From contig NRSV01000008.1 in NCBI GenBank assembly GCA_002286855.1, positions 558,001 to 622,000 of the forward strand: a DNA stretch of 64,000 bases, given 5' to 3'. A program made the position numbers and the translations under genes. This document shows, in pieces, positions 53,111-62,117 of this stretch. This DNA comes from Bipolaris cookei. Taxonomy: Eukaryota; Ascomycota; Dothideomycetes; Pleosporales; Pleosporaceae. Numbering within the stretch: the first letter of the stretch is position 1; every line of letters starts with the position of its first letter. The notes below the pieces were generated by a model that was given only the letters and a program-made list of their open reading frames with translations, was not told where the DNA came from and searched no databases.

Positions 53111-54795
53111 ATGGTGAAGAGCAATGACAGAAATGGAGCAACAATGGAGAGTGTGAGGGACGTGGAGAAAGCAAGTGTTGCGCAACAGGTGGAATCTGGA
53201 CAGGGATCTGTAGCTGTGAGTGCTACGACCTTAACAGAGGACTTGCCGTTATCGAAGGCTCGGTGCGTGGCACTGGTTATGTTACTGACTACAGCATCCC
53301 TCATGAGTGTAAGTGTAGACTCTTCATCTTGAGTAACAGCATTTAATATCACATAGACGGTAGCGATACAGGATTCGGTCACTATACTGCCCACCATTGG
53401 ACGAGAACTGGGGATTCCTGCTAGTCGACAGCACTGGATTGTCTTGTCTTACAATCTTACCTTTGTGCCATTCCTTGTCAGTCATTCCCGCGCTCTCTTC
53501 GAAGGTCTTTCTAATTCCCCCTACAGATATTGAGTGGCCGCCTGGCGGACGTTTACGGCCGACGACGAACATTCCTCCTAGGCTCATCATTCTTCACAGC
53601 AGCATCAATAATGGCACCCTTCGTCCCGAACGAAAGTGGTTTCGACGCTATACGTGGACTACAAGGCCTCAGTGCCGCGGCCATGGCATCTGCCGCACTG
53701 GGAATCCTATCTTCCACATTCCCACCTGGAAAAGCCAAAGACATAATATTCAGCTTCTTCGCCATCGGCGCACCTCTCGGGTTCATCTTCGGTAACCCCC
53801 TCAGCAGTCTCATCGGCGAGCATCTGCCGTGGCAATGGACATACTGGATCCTCAGTATCACCGCCGGCATCTCAACAGCTGCAAGCTACTCCATCATCCC
53901 ACGACCGCCTCCTTCCCCTACCCCCAGCAAAGCCACCACAATCGACTGGATCGGCGCAATAATCCTCACACTCGCTCTCATCTTCCTCGTCCTTGCCCTA
54001 TCTCACGGTAACGAAATCGGTTGGCGTACCCCCTGGATCCTCACACTCCTCGTCCTCTCCCTCCTCCTCTTCGCAAGCTACACATACTGGCACCACCACC
54101 CCGCCACAGCCCCCAACAAGACTCCCTTTATCCACCCCCGCATCCTCGCCCAGAAACGTCTCACACCCATCCTCATCACATCTGCGCTCCTAACAGCCTC
54201 ATACACTACATTCCTAACCTCCTCCCTCCACTGGTTTCAGAAATACCAAGTCCTATCCACTTCGCAAATCACTATCCATTTCCTCCCCGCAGGTATCTGC
54301 ACCCTGCTCATCGCAGCGCTAACACCCCTAATTCTATCCCGCATACCAGGGATATACATCCTCCTCCTCAGCACCACTTGCGTATCTCTATCCTGTCTAC
54401 TCCTCGCTATCCCGCTTCCAGAACATACTACTTACTGGACCTACGGACTCCCGGGTATGCTACTTTGCGCTACAGGCGTCATCACTGCGGGACCCGTGCT
54501 TACGCTTTTCATGGCGCGTGTGGTAGAGGGAGAGGATGCAGTGTTTGGGGCGGGGATTATCACGGGTACGGGGATGATTGGGCGGGTGATTGGGAGTGCT
54601 GTTGCAGCGGCTGTGGAGATGGAGGTTGGAGGTGGGGAGAAGGGGGTGGCGCTGGCGCCGGGGGATGAGGCATTGAAAGAGGGGATAAGGGGTATGGCGT
54701 GGTTTGGTTTCGCGGTCAGTGTGGTAGCAGTAATGGCGGTTGGGGGGTTTACGAGGGGAGTGGGGGTTGTTGGGGGGAAGAGAGTAAACGGTTAG
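53111..54795 (+). CDS. Major facilitator superfamily transporter (drug:H+ antiporter-2 type)
   Basis: Exons 53111-53308, 53357-53476 and 53527-54795, with introns of 48 and 50 bp, give 528 residues. The cytosolic N-terminus is about 45 residues. Motif A appears as GRLADVYGRRRTFLLG after TM2. The first helix pair includes DSVTILPTIGRELGI, then SYNLTFVPFL. Hydrophobic segments continue to the C-terminus (GMAWFGFAVSVVAVMAVGGF), consistent with a 14-helix DHA2-type exporter, although two helices are weak. Such proteins pump drugs, toxins or metabolites at the plasma membrane; the substrate is unknown. No biosynthetic cluster is adjacent. The gene is convergent with the fusion gene that follows, 168 bp apart. 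Confidence 0.85.
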
Positions 54796-54962
54796 GATGT
54801 TTGGTAAAGGTAGATAGACGTTTTTGGTATGAGAGGAACAAACTTGATTCAGGAAAAAAGAATAAGGAAGAAGTAAACCACCAACTAACCTTCTCCCCAC
54901 ATATCCCTACATCCGTATCTTTCCCACTCAGGGAACTCGTTCCCAAAAATGACAGTACTATC

Positions 54963-57900
54963 CTACCCTCTCAACTTTTCCCTGACCTTCTTAACACAAG
55001 CCTTCTTTCTCCAACAAGCCCTATACCACGCATTCAAACCCCCAAACCTCTCCGCACTCCATCTATCCCACTCTTCCACCAACGCATCAACAACAGGCCA
55101 AGCAAAGCAATCCGCAACACTAAACCTAGCTCCGGCTATATACGGCCCGGCATGCATTTCGAATCCCCCCTCTAATTGCTGAAGTAGTGAAGAAAGAGTA
55201 GCGTCGAACTCAGATACCGTTTCTGCCGGTGAATTGGCATGGGAAAGCCATGTTTTCATGATATCGGCGGTGATAAGCATACTCGGATATGCAGATGCGG
55301 TTACAGGGTGGGAAGAAGGCGACATGTCTATTGGATGATAGCGATCCAAGTAGAGTAAAATGGAAAAAGGGGTATGAATTTCCGTGTGATGCGTGTCCGC
55401 GTCGCGAAACGTAACTTGGCGGTCCCGTTCGTACGTTTCGTCTGTTGCCGGTGCTTCGAGGAGCGAATAAGGGATTTTGCATTCTGTGAGAGCGATTTGG
55501 ACTTGGCGAGTTTCGATAGGGTTGTTGGAGGCGAAGAGAAGGGGTGTGTCTTTTGATGGGGTTTGAAGATGGAGAGTGTCGAAACCATCGCCGTACCATT
55601 CGTCCCAGTCGAAATCTGGGTCGTGGTTTTCGCGGCTGAATGCTGTAATGACGCGTTTGGCTTCCTCTTCGTCGCCGTTGATTACGTCTGCTGCGTCGCG
55701 TTGCTCTCGGGCTGTTGCACCTTGGCCCCATATTGTGCTTTCCTTTGCATCAAGAAAGGTGCCAATGTTGCGAAACGTCAGGCTGATGCGTATGCCATTG
55801 TGGCTCGTTTCAGCCTCACTGCGTTCGGAAGCCAGGCGCTTGTCCGGCTGGATAGCGTGAAGCCATTTCTTGTTTGATTCGAGTCCAAGAACAAACATGG
55901 AGTTGTGTGGTAGAGGCACACGCTGGGTCTCGCGCTGGGTAACGGCGCTGTCTTCCACCAAAGTTTCATCTTTCTTCGATTGCGGTTTCTTCCTCCGAAT
56001 GCGCATGGTGCGTTGCGATCCAAAGCTCACGTTGACAATAGAAGAGCCTTTGACAATATCGAGAGTCTTGTCCGAGTGTTCAGATATGAAATCGTTACCT
56101 GATCGATAGAGCTGGATCAAGACGTGATCCAGTGGATGTCCTACAAGTTTTTCGGCTTGCTTCCGTATTATTTGCACCTTTGGCGAGAAACGCAAAAGCG
56201 GAAGAGTTTGATCTGCTGGATGGCGATAAACAGGCATAGATCCGTCATCTCCAAATGCACCTTGGCAGCACACGAGACGTGGTACTTCGCCCTGCTGATG
56301 TAGCATTTTCTGCCATCGTACTTCATTGTAGAGCTGTCCAAATATAAGGTCTTTCAGTGGTTGAGATGGATCGGAGGGATGATAGAGATCGCCTGGAAGG
56401 AAGTCGTGTACAATCCTTGAGTCACCTTCTGCGATTTCATCTTCAGGTCCAAGAACAGGCAAGTTGGCGAGTGATTTTAGCTTCGGAAGTTTCCTCTTGG
56501 TAGAAGCCTTCACGGTTTCTTCAGCAGATGTTGTTGCAGATGGTGTAAGTGTTGTTTTGTCTTGTAGTGGCTCAACGGGTAGCTCAGATTTTGACACGGA
56601 AGCTGACTTTCCACTCTCCACGAGAGTCTGCTGGATTTCCTTTTCATCTTGCCTCGAAATAGTCGAAGCCGCTTTTGAAGAAGGAGCTGAGCCTCGTTTT
56701 GCATCTGATACGGACTCGGATTTGGGTGCTCTGGAAAGTGAGATGCGTACTCGATCCGAAAACCCTGATAATCTGTTTTTATCCTTTTCTTCGCATTTGG
56801 CCGAAAGGAGTGGCACAGAAGCCACATTTTTCAACATATGCTGTCTGGCTTCCTTCTCGCGCAAGTCCGCGGCACTTCCTGCTTTGGTGATTTGCAAGGT
56901 GCGTTGAGCATCTGCTAGTGTTCCAGTAGATTTTGAAGTCGCACTGTCCATGATTGGGGTCGAATCAACTTCGTCTGCAGTTGCAGACGCGCTGGGTTTG
57001 GCAGTGACATCTTCATTCTCATAATTTTGCTCTCCTTCTTTACCCTTCTTTTTCTTTTTCTTCGTTTTCCCAGACCTCATCCTTATCTTGGTTTTGACCA
57101 ACTTCGGCTTCTCCTCTTGCGCACCAGGCACCGTCGCACCCTTGACTAGCATGTCCGAAAACTCCTGGTCAGTAGGCTGTTTGTTTTGCTCACCGACCGG
57201 CTTCTCATCTGGCCGCAATTCCTTTTCCAACAACGCTTTACCATCTTCACCCAAAGACATTTTGGCCAACATATCCTCGACCGTCTTCTCTTTCTGCTTT
57301 GAATCACTCTTTGCGCTATTGGAAGACAGTTCCGGCTTCTGTGGTATTTCTTCTGGGTCTTTATCAAGAATCTCCTCGCTATTCACTAGATATGCATCGA
57401 AAAAGTCATCCATGCGCTTCAATGCCAGCTCATGCCTGGTTTGCTTACGAAAGCCCAGACAGTCTTCAACGACGCAGATCTTGATCCCATGTCGAGCTGC
57501 ATCAATGACAGTCGCCAATACAGAGACGTTTGTGATGCATCCGCATATAAAAAGTTCGGTAATAAGTCTTGCGCGCAGTGTAATCAGCAGATTTGTACCT
57601 TGAAAGGCAGAGTAGTTGGTGGTCCGAATTACCGCATCTGCCGGTAGTTCCATTTGTTGAATAACGAAATCGATAAACTCAGCGCCGGGCGTCTTGGGCA
57701 CGCATGCTGGTATTCGCTTTTCGCTCTTCAACAAGAATAGCTCGTCATCCTCTTCGACTGAAGTCTTTGCAATCTCTTTTGGCAGCGTCTTTCTTCGCGC
57801 TGATACGCGCTTTAGCAAGTCGAGGGCGCGTTGCTTGTGTTTTGATGACTTTGACTGTGCTGGTAACGATGCCGCCTCTTTTGCCAAGTCGTCATCGCCC

Positions 57901-58217
57901 GCCTCCGGGCCGCTCTCATCACCGTCAATCAATCCACCCACAACCAGCGCATCTCCCTCGCCCGTATCTGCTCCAGTGGCTATACGGTCTGTCTCGTAGA
58001 GCGTCTGGACCCATATAACATTGCCGCTAAGTTCGCGAAACTTGGGTACCAGAGTTTGGATGCGGTCGAGAAAGCCGGTCGAGGTATTTACGGGAAGGCG
58101 TCCGTCCGGCAGGACAAAGTCATTTTGCAGGCCAATGGCAAGAAGCGCCTGATGGGTCTGGAACTTGGGCTGGTTCTGGGACACCAGGTCCATGAGGTCG
58201 GCCATCTTGGAGGACAT
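54963..58217 (-). CDS. Three-domain fusion: isochorismatase-like, AlkB dioxygenase, GST-like
   Basis: A single 1,084-residue frame. Residues of about 20-275 form an isochorismatase-like cysteine hydrolase fold (LLAIGLQNDFVLPDGRLPV, YSAFQGTNLLITLRARL). The catalytic Lys is replaced by Thr and the Cys by Ser (GCITNVSVLATVIDAA), so only the Asp of the triad remains. A charged low-complexity linker (KTKKKKKKGKEG) follows. Residues of about 610-850 are an AlkB-type 2-oxoglutarate/Fe(II) dioxygenase with FISEHSDKT (H-x-D), KKWLHAIQPD (His) and ISLTFR (Arg). Residues of about 895-1084 are GST-like (IETRQVQIALTECKIPYSL, then GARFSVADCFAWPVVDALV). The AlkB part probably repairs or demethylates nucleic acid; the flanking domains may be scaffolds. 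No introns. Confidence 0.88.
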   Translation of the reverse strand: MSSKMADLMDLVSQNQPKFQTHQALLAIGLQNDFVLPDGRLPVNTSTGFLDRIQTLVPKFRELSGNVIWVQTLYETDRIATGADTGEGDALVVGGLIDGDESGPEAGDDDLAKEAASLPAQSKSSKHKQRALDLLKRVSARRKTLPKEIAKTSVEEDDELFLLKSEKRIPACVPKTPGAEFIDFVIQQMELPADAVIRTTNYSAFQGTNLLITLRARLITELFICGCITNVSVLATVIDAARHGIKICVVEDCLGFRKQTRHELALKRMDDFFDAYLVNSEEILDKDPEEIPQKPELSSNSAKSDSKQKEKTVEDMLAKMSLGEDGKALLEKELRPDEKPVGEQNKQPTDQEFSDMLVKGATVPGAQEEKPKLVKTKIRMRSGKTKKKKKKGKEGEQNYENEDVTAKPSASATADEVDSTPIMDSATSKSTGTLADAQRTLQITKAGSAADLREKEARQHMLKNVASVPLLSAKCEEKDKNRLSGFSDRVRISLSRAPKSESVSDAKRGSAPSSKAASTISRQDEKEIQQTLVESGKSASVSKSELPVEPLQDKTTLTPSATTSAEETVKASTKRKLPKLKSLANLPVLGPEDEIAEGDSRIVHDFLPGDLYHPSDPSQPLKDLIFGQLYNEVRWQKMLHQQGEVPRLVCCQGAFGDDGSMPVYRHPADQTLPLLRFSPKVQIIRKQAEKLVGHPLDHVLIQLYRSGNDFISEHSDKTLDIVKGSSIVNVSFGSQRTMRIRRKKPQSKKDETLVEDSAVTQRETQRVPLPHNSMFVLGLESNKKWLHAIQPDKRLASERSEAETSHNGIRISLTFRNIGTFLDAKESTIWGQGATAREQRDAADVINGDEEEAKRVITAFSRENHDPDFDWDEWYGDGFDTLHLQTPSKDTPLLFASNNPIETRQVQIALTECKIPYSLLEAPATDETYERDRQVTFRDADTHHTEIHTPFSILLYLDRYHPIDMSPSSHPVTASAYPSMLITADIMKTWLSHANSPAETVSEFDATLSSLLQQLEGGFEMHAGPYIAGARFSVADCFAWPVVDALVEEWDRWSAERFGGLNAWYRACWRKKACVKKVREKLRG

Positions 58218-58902
58218 GGTGGCAGCAAGGTGAAGCGTTAGAGTTGAGTCAAGCGTTAGGCAGCTACAATTTTAGCTACAATTTTAGCGCCAATGCCTTG
58301 GTGAGTATGAGGCCTCAGATGTGACCAAAGATCGATGAGTATTAGGAACAGTGGGTACCGAAAGGGCGTACCAGATAACATGACATGATATGGGATGGAA
58401 ATGCAAAGGTGGATGGACTACGTAGGATCCGCGAAGAAAAAGTCTAGAAGGCGGAGGTGGTCCAGATTTGGGCAAATTCGTAATCGGACGGTTGCAGGGA
58501 TGGCTACATTAGAGGTGCGCTACAGCAGCGATGGGCCAGACAGGGCGTTGGGGGCGACTCGAAGCGGCGAGACGTGTTGGTGTTTTCCGCATCCAAAGGC
58601 CGCTAGGTGGCTGCTCACTCCCCCGCGCCCTTAGTGCGGGGCAACGGATGGATGGCAGCAGCAGCACTGGCTAATTACCTAACCGGGCTGGTCTACATAC
58701 GCTGTTGGTGGGTATTCCCGCGGGCATGTCAGGGTCGTGCTTCTAGTCGTCTCTCACGGTCAAGCCCAAACGCCTTTTCTCCGCGCGGGCGTACCTTGCT
58801 GACGGTCTTGCCCCAGGCTATACTGGGCATGATATAGCGTGAGGTAAGCCTCACGGCGACTTGCGCTTCACCGCTAAACCTTACGACTCATGGAAGTAAC
58901 TT
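58218..58902. other. Upstream region of the fusion gene
   Basis: About 685 bp between two minus-strand genes. It holds the fusion gene promoter and the 3' region of the SRAP gene. A duplicated ttagctacaatttt occurs just upstream (about 58260-58285). No gene is seen. Confidence 0.5.
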
Positions 58903-60136
58903 TCACTTGCTGGTAAAAAAAGCCGTAATCTTCTGCGAACCGTCAGATTTGGGTATCTTGGTCGCGCTGCCGTTGCTCGTGGCACTCCTGGTGTCGCGCT
59001 TCTTTGCAGGCGTGGACGCAGGTTTGATAGGACTCTTTATCAGAGACGCCGATGGTTCGGACTTGACGCGTTTATTCGAGAGTTCTTGCTCTACTGTACT
59101 ACCACTGTCATCTTCGCTGGTGTGCTCTCGCTTGATGCCTGGCGACTCATGACCCGGCTCGGAGTGAGTTGTCACTGGCACAGGTAACGGAGCGTTATCT
59201 TCGGTACCTTCCACACGTTCCGTTGTCGCATATTTCCCATTCACGTCATGATCGACCTTGGCGGCTGCTCGTTGGTTGCCAAAGAAGTTGGCAATGTTGT
59301 TCTTGTTATCGGCGCTGTTGATTGGCACGAGGAATGAGGGCGAGTTATTGCCGACCTTCCCAACGTCTTTGCTGACTGGGTAGCACTCGAGATCGCCTTG
59401 GAATGGCTGCAGGAGGGATAATAAATCTTTGCTCCATTCGGTGCGGGTTGGGTCGAGCCAGGTACGGATTGCGTCGGATCCGTTTTCGAGGATGACGGGC
59501 ATGCGGTCGTGTAGGAAGCGGAGCTGCTGGTTGGACTCGGTGGTTATGATTGTGTAGGTGAAGATCTTCTCACCGGAGCCCTCAAACTGAACGCAATCCC
59601 ATAAGCCGGCGAAGCACATGAGCTGGCCATCTTTACGTTTTATAAAGTGTGGTATCTTGTCCTTGCTCCCGCTTCTCTTGAGCCATTCGTAGAAGCCCTG
59701 TGCCACGACAATGCATCGCTTCTTCTTCTTCATGGTTGTCCATATACCACGGTCCTCGACGAGAGAGTCATCCCGGCAGTTGATTGTCTTCATATTGGAG
59801 CCATAGCCGGGGTTGCGCTTGGTCCAGAAGGGCACGAGACCCCATTGCATCGACTGCAGCTTATACTGGGTGTCGTTCTCGCTCGATGGGGAAGTTTCGT
59901 GATCATGAGCAGCTTTGAAGCCCTCCGCTCGATAAACCAGGCCATGGTAGCCTGGGGCAAAGTTGTAGCTCTGTCGTACGGTGCAGTCGTCATCGTCGGG
60001 TGCTTCTGCGACGGGCATATGCGAGTCCTCGAGCTGTCGGCGGACCTCGGACGGCCGCTGGGACTCTATCAGCTGTCATGTGGCGTCGCGTAGAGTGACA
60101 TGAACTTACCAACGCCAGTACATAACGGCCGCACAT
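58903..60136 (-). CDS. SRAP domain protein (HMCES/YedK family), abasic-site shield
   Basis: Exon 1 (60110-60136) encodes only MCGRYVLAL. A 52-bp intron ends at CCCAG, and exon 2 (58903-60057) continues RPSEVRRQLE to 393 residues in all. Cys 2, exposed after Met removal, is the nucleophile that forms a DNA-protein crosslink with abasic sites. The family motifs NFAPGYHG, MQWGLVPFW, NCRDDS, CIVVAQGFYEW (Glu) and FLHDRMPVIL (His) are all present. The C-terminal 130 residues are disordered and basic, ending SQKITAFFTSK, which resembles a PCNA-binding PIP box. The short first exon carrying the catalytic residue is typical and confirms the splice. It is divergent from the TPR gene with 167 bp between starts. 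Confidence 0.92.
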
Positions 60137-60303
60137 ATTGCAGTGTCTCAAGACATGGCTGGTGGTGGAGTGCAGACGTCATGCGGCGACCATCAGCCCT
60201 ACGCGGAACTGCACGCGGCGGGCACTAAAAGTTCATTTCGTCATGCACTCGCGCCATCACATTTGCTCGCTATCTACACCTCGTTGCCTTTAGCTAGCGC
60301 ACT
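60137..60303. promoter_or_regulatory. Bidirectional promoter, SRAP and TPR genes
   Basis: Only 167 bp lie between the two start codons, so the genes must share promoter DNA. No factor site was assigned. Confidence 0.6.
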
Positions 60304-61737
60304 ATGTTGAGCAGAACAATTGCACGCGCTGCTCCTCGAGTAGGCGCGTATGCTCGGTGCGAAGCCCAGGCGCCTTTTGAGCGGTGCACCAGGTGGTCAG
60401 CAACGCCATGGCGGCCAGCACAGCAGCCACTGGGCCAGCGTCATGCATCGATGCGGGCGCAGTTCAGCGAGCAGTACCGCAAGAGCCCCGTCCTGTTCCC
60501 CTTTGCCATTGGAGTGTATGCCGGACGACCCAGCTGCCAGGCTCTGCGCTAACCCACTCCGCCAGTATCGCCCTCGTCTCAGGCATCTGCGTCTTCTACA
60601 TTCCCTGGTACTACAAGAACGTCATCATCAAGCCCTACCACAACTTCCCCGAACCCGTCGCAAAGAAGCTCCGCAAAGCCCTCTTCTACAGCCGCGGCAA
60701 ATGGCTCGACATTCGCGAGGCCAACAAGCACTTTCGGCAAGCCCTCGCCCTTGCCGACGAGCTGGGTATGGATCCTTTTAGCGATGAGATTATGGGCGTC
60801 AAGTACACCATTGCTCAGTTGTTTGAGGATGCAGGGTATTATAGCTTGGCAATTGATGTGCTTGAGATTATGCGCAACGACTGCCAGCGGTGGGTCGACG
60901 AGTTTTCGAACAAGCACTGGACGACGGGGAACCGCAGTCGGGTTAAGAAGAATATGGTGCAGATAAATCTAAAGCTGGGCCAGCTCTATGACGTTCGATA
61001 TGTCAATGAGCCTGAGAATGGCGAAAAGAGGCTTGTCGAGGCTGTCGAGAGCGCGCTCAAGGAGCAGCAGCGGCGCGAGAAGGAGGGCGTCAAGAATGGA
61101 GAGGGACCATGGCTTACGAATGAAGAGATGGGCGGTACATTAGAAGGTATACGTTACAGCCTATTTACATGTTCGATGTACTGACGCAACGCAGCTCTAG
61201 GCACACACTACGAGCAGTTTGACTCACACTACCTAGCCACGCCACTATTCGTCAAGGCACTGCAGCTATGTCCGCCGAACTCATGTCACAGCGTAGTCCT
61301 GAGTACGCTCCTAGTCCCTCTATCATCATCAGCACAAACTAACTCACCCAGTGAACAACATCTCCATCTGTCTCGTCCAGCAAACCCCACCCTCCTCATC
61401 CGACGCAATCGCCATGTCCCCCCTCCCCTCCGACTTCCCTGTCTCAAACACTGCCCCGCGCACCCTCCTCATCGAGCAAGCCCGCCAATGGGCCATACGC
61501 GCCCTACAACAAGCCAACCAAATAAAATCCCCAGACCGCACAGAAGAATGCGACATGGGCTGTGCAGTCGCTACCCACAATCTCGGCGAATTCTTCGAAA
61601 TGGAAGGTAAAACCGTCGAAGCACGCAGACAATACGAAGAAGCGGCTGCTCTGGCGAAGAAAATGGGGTTCGCGGAGGGTGTGGCGAATGCGCGGGCGGG
61701 ATTGAAGCGGGTGAAGGAATTGGAGAGGAAGGCGTAA
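60304..61737 (+). CDS. Mitochondrial membrane-anchored TPR-repeat protein
   Basis: Four exons (60304-60515, 60566-61146, 61195-61302, 61352-61737), with introns of 48-50 bp and good branch sites (GCTAAC, ACTAAC), encode 428 residues. The N-terminus MLSRTIARAAPRVGAYAR is Arg/Ala rich without acids, a likely presequence. A transmembrane helix (VLFPFAIGVIALVSGICVF) is encoded across the first splice. Helical repeat pairs follow, e.g. ANKHFRQALALADELG, YTIAQLFEDAGYYSLAIDVL and, at the end, ATHNLGEFFEMEGKTVEARR. The layout (presequence, one TM, TPRs) resembles inner-membrane assembly factors such as TTC19 of complex III, but that role is only a suggestion. Confidence 0.85.
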
Positions 61738-62117
61738 TGACCTTTGCACTGCGAAGCATGTATGTATATGTATGTAGAAGAGAAGAAAATCAAGCATCAC
61801 ATTACAAATGATAGCATAATCGATCCCCTAGAAAGAAAGAACAAAGGCTAAACTACACAGTGTATATCTCTCCCATCCATCTATCCATACTCATGAGCCC
61901 AAAAAAACGGCGCGCGTTGTGACAAATCTCCCTATATCTTCGACAAAAAGGCTCCGTGGCGAAGACAGCTAGTTACATTCGTATCTCCCCTTCTCCCTTT
62001 CCCCATTTCAAAGAAGAAAAGTAGGGAGAAGTATGCAAGTCAAACAAAAGCGTGTATATGTAATATGTACACCCCCTCCCTTTCATTTCCAACTACCAAG
62101 TCCCTAAACGGGAGGGC
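61738..62117. other. Convergent intergenic DNA
   Basis: The 3' regions of the TPR and TBC genes, AT-richer than the genes. No further feature. Confidence 0.5.

Noticed and set aside
54021..54668. 215-codon frame within the MFS gene
   Set aside because: Extreme Pro/His composition, produced by the C-rich codon use of the transporter read in another frame.
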